Under the pieces are notes generated by a model. The model saw nothing but the letters and a program-made list of their open reading frames with translations. It was not told the origin of the DNA and did no database searches. The position numbers and the translations under genes were made by a program. From Lachnospiraceae bacterium (GTDB taxonomy: Bacteria; Bacillota; Clostridia; Lachnospirales; Lachnospiraceae), in contig JAGAMG010000018.1 of the NCBI GenBank assembly GCA_017624835.1, positions 1-33,882 on the forward strand: a stretch of 33,882 nucleotides of DNA, given 5' to 3'. Shown in pieces: positions 33,676 through 33,882 of this stretch. Each line of letters opens with the position of its first letter. The stretch's first letter is position 1.

Positions 33676-33882
33676 TTCGGTTATATGATAACCGATATGA
33701 ACCTTGAAAAATGAACAACAATGCAACCCTGAAAAATTCCAAAAGAGAGTTGAAACCAAACAACTCATCTGGAGATTTCAGAGAAACAAATTGAGAACAG
33801 GATTTGAGAGTGAGAACTTGAGAATCCACCCAAACAAAACAGTAATGCCAGATAAAACTGGCAGGATAAACTTTTCAACATG
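33676..33882 (+). promoter_or_regulatory. Leader of an rRNA operon, ends just before 16S rRNA
   Basis: No gene is visible. The block contains a CGGTTAT/ATAACCG hairpin (33678-33694), ACCTTGAAAAATGAAC typical of the run-up to 16S in Firmicutes, four spaced TTGAGA-like repeats (33791-33825) and a GCCAG/CTGGC hairpin (33848-33863). The window stops after AACTTTTCAACATG; in many Clostridia the 16S sequence starts right after such a run with AGAGTTTGATC. So 16S rRNA is expected at once downstream, but it is not in the window. Confidence 0.6.

Noticed and set aside
33241-33829. Minus-strand ORFs with GIRTHAPLRTNG and RRDLNPRAAIN
   Set aside because: They are antisense to the two tRNA-Ser genes. 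Such translated tRNA shadows are a well-known source of false proteins.

Overview
The window reads as chromosomal DNA of a low- to moderate-GC Clostridia member, most likely a gut or rumen Lachnospiraceae. The grounds are strong AGGAGG-type Shine-Dalgarno sites, sigma-A promoters, an RF2 gene with a programmed frameshift, Firmicutes-type small families (DUF975, DUF4190, YcxB), a YesS-like membrane-anchored AraC regulator and a CUT1 transporter without its own ATPase. The genus cannot be fixed from the sequence alone.

Layout. 1-220: the end of an IS1634-like insertion sequence with the first 20 codons of its transposase, which seems to have landed just after the start of a small minus-strand gene. 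365-5494: one very AT-rich gene for a 1709-residue exported BspA-type leucine-rich-repeat protein with a papain-like cysteine-peptidase-like region. 5573-7722 (minus): a two-gene pectin operon, a PL22-like beta-propeller followed by a pectinesterase without signal peptide, from a perfect consensus promoter. 7958-11973: secA, a roughly 220-nt intergenic element that folds like a large structured RNA, and prfB with its +1 frameshift. 12071-13762 (minus): three small genes (DUF4190, an HEXXH/CxxC SprA-like protein, DUF975). 13936-16359: tex. 16653-20178: a MacAB-like ABC efflux operon whose promoter carries a dyad over the -10 box and which has a 10-codon leader ORF overlapping its first gene.

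20322-26160: a run centred on tRNA maturation (tsaE, tsaB, rimI, rnz, tsaD) with ispD at its end and three poorly known genes (YcxB-like, a double-CxxC protein and a single-pass membrane-anchored protein). 26186-33123: a rhamnogalacturonan/pectin-oligomer import locus: a divergent YesS/YtdP-like AraC regulator, a solute-binding lipoprotein, two permeases and a CE12-type acetylesterase. Its divergent control region has a near-consensus cre site and three copies of a GCAAAAWTTGY element. 33350-33882: two tRNA-Ser genes and what looks like the leader of an rRNA operon; the window stops where 16S rRNA should begin.

Together the two pectin loci suggest import of acetylated and methylated pectin fragments, cytoplasmic removal of acetyl and methyl groups and lyase cleavage, under an AraC regulator and probably CcpA. 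The most unusual element is the structured RNA candidate between secA and prfB. The remaining genes are mostly standard housekeeping.
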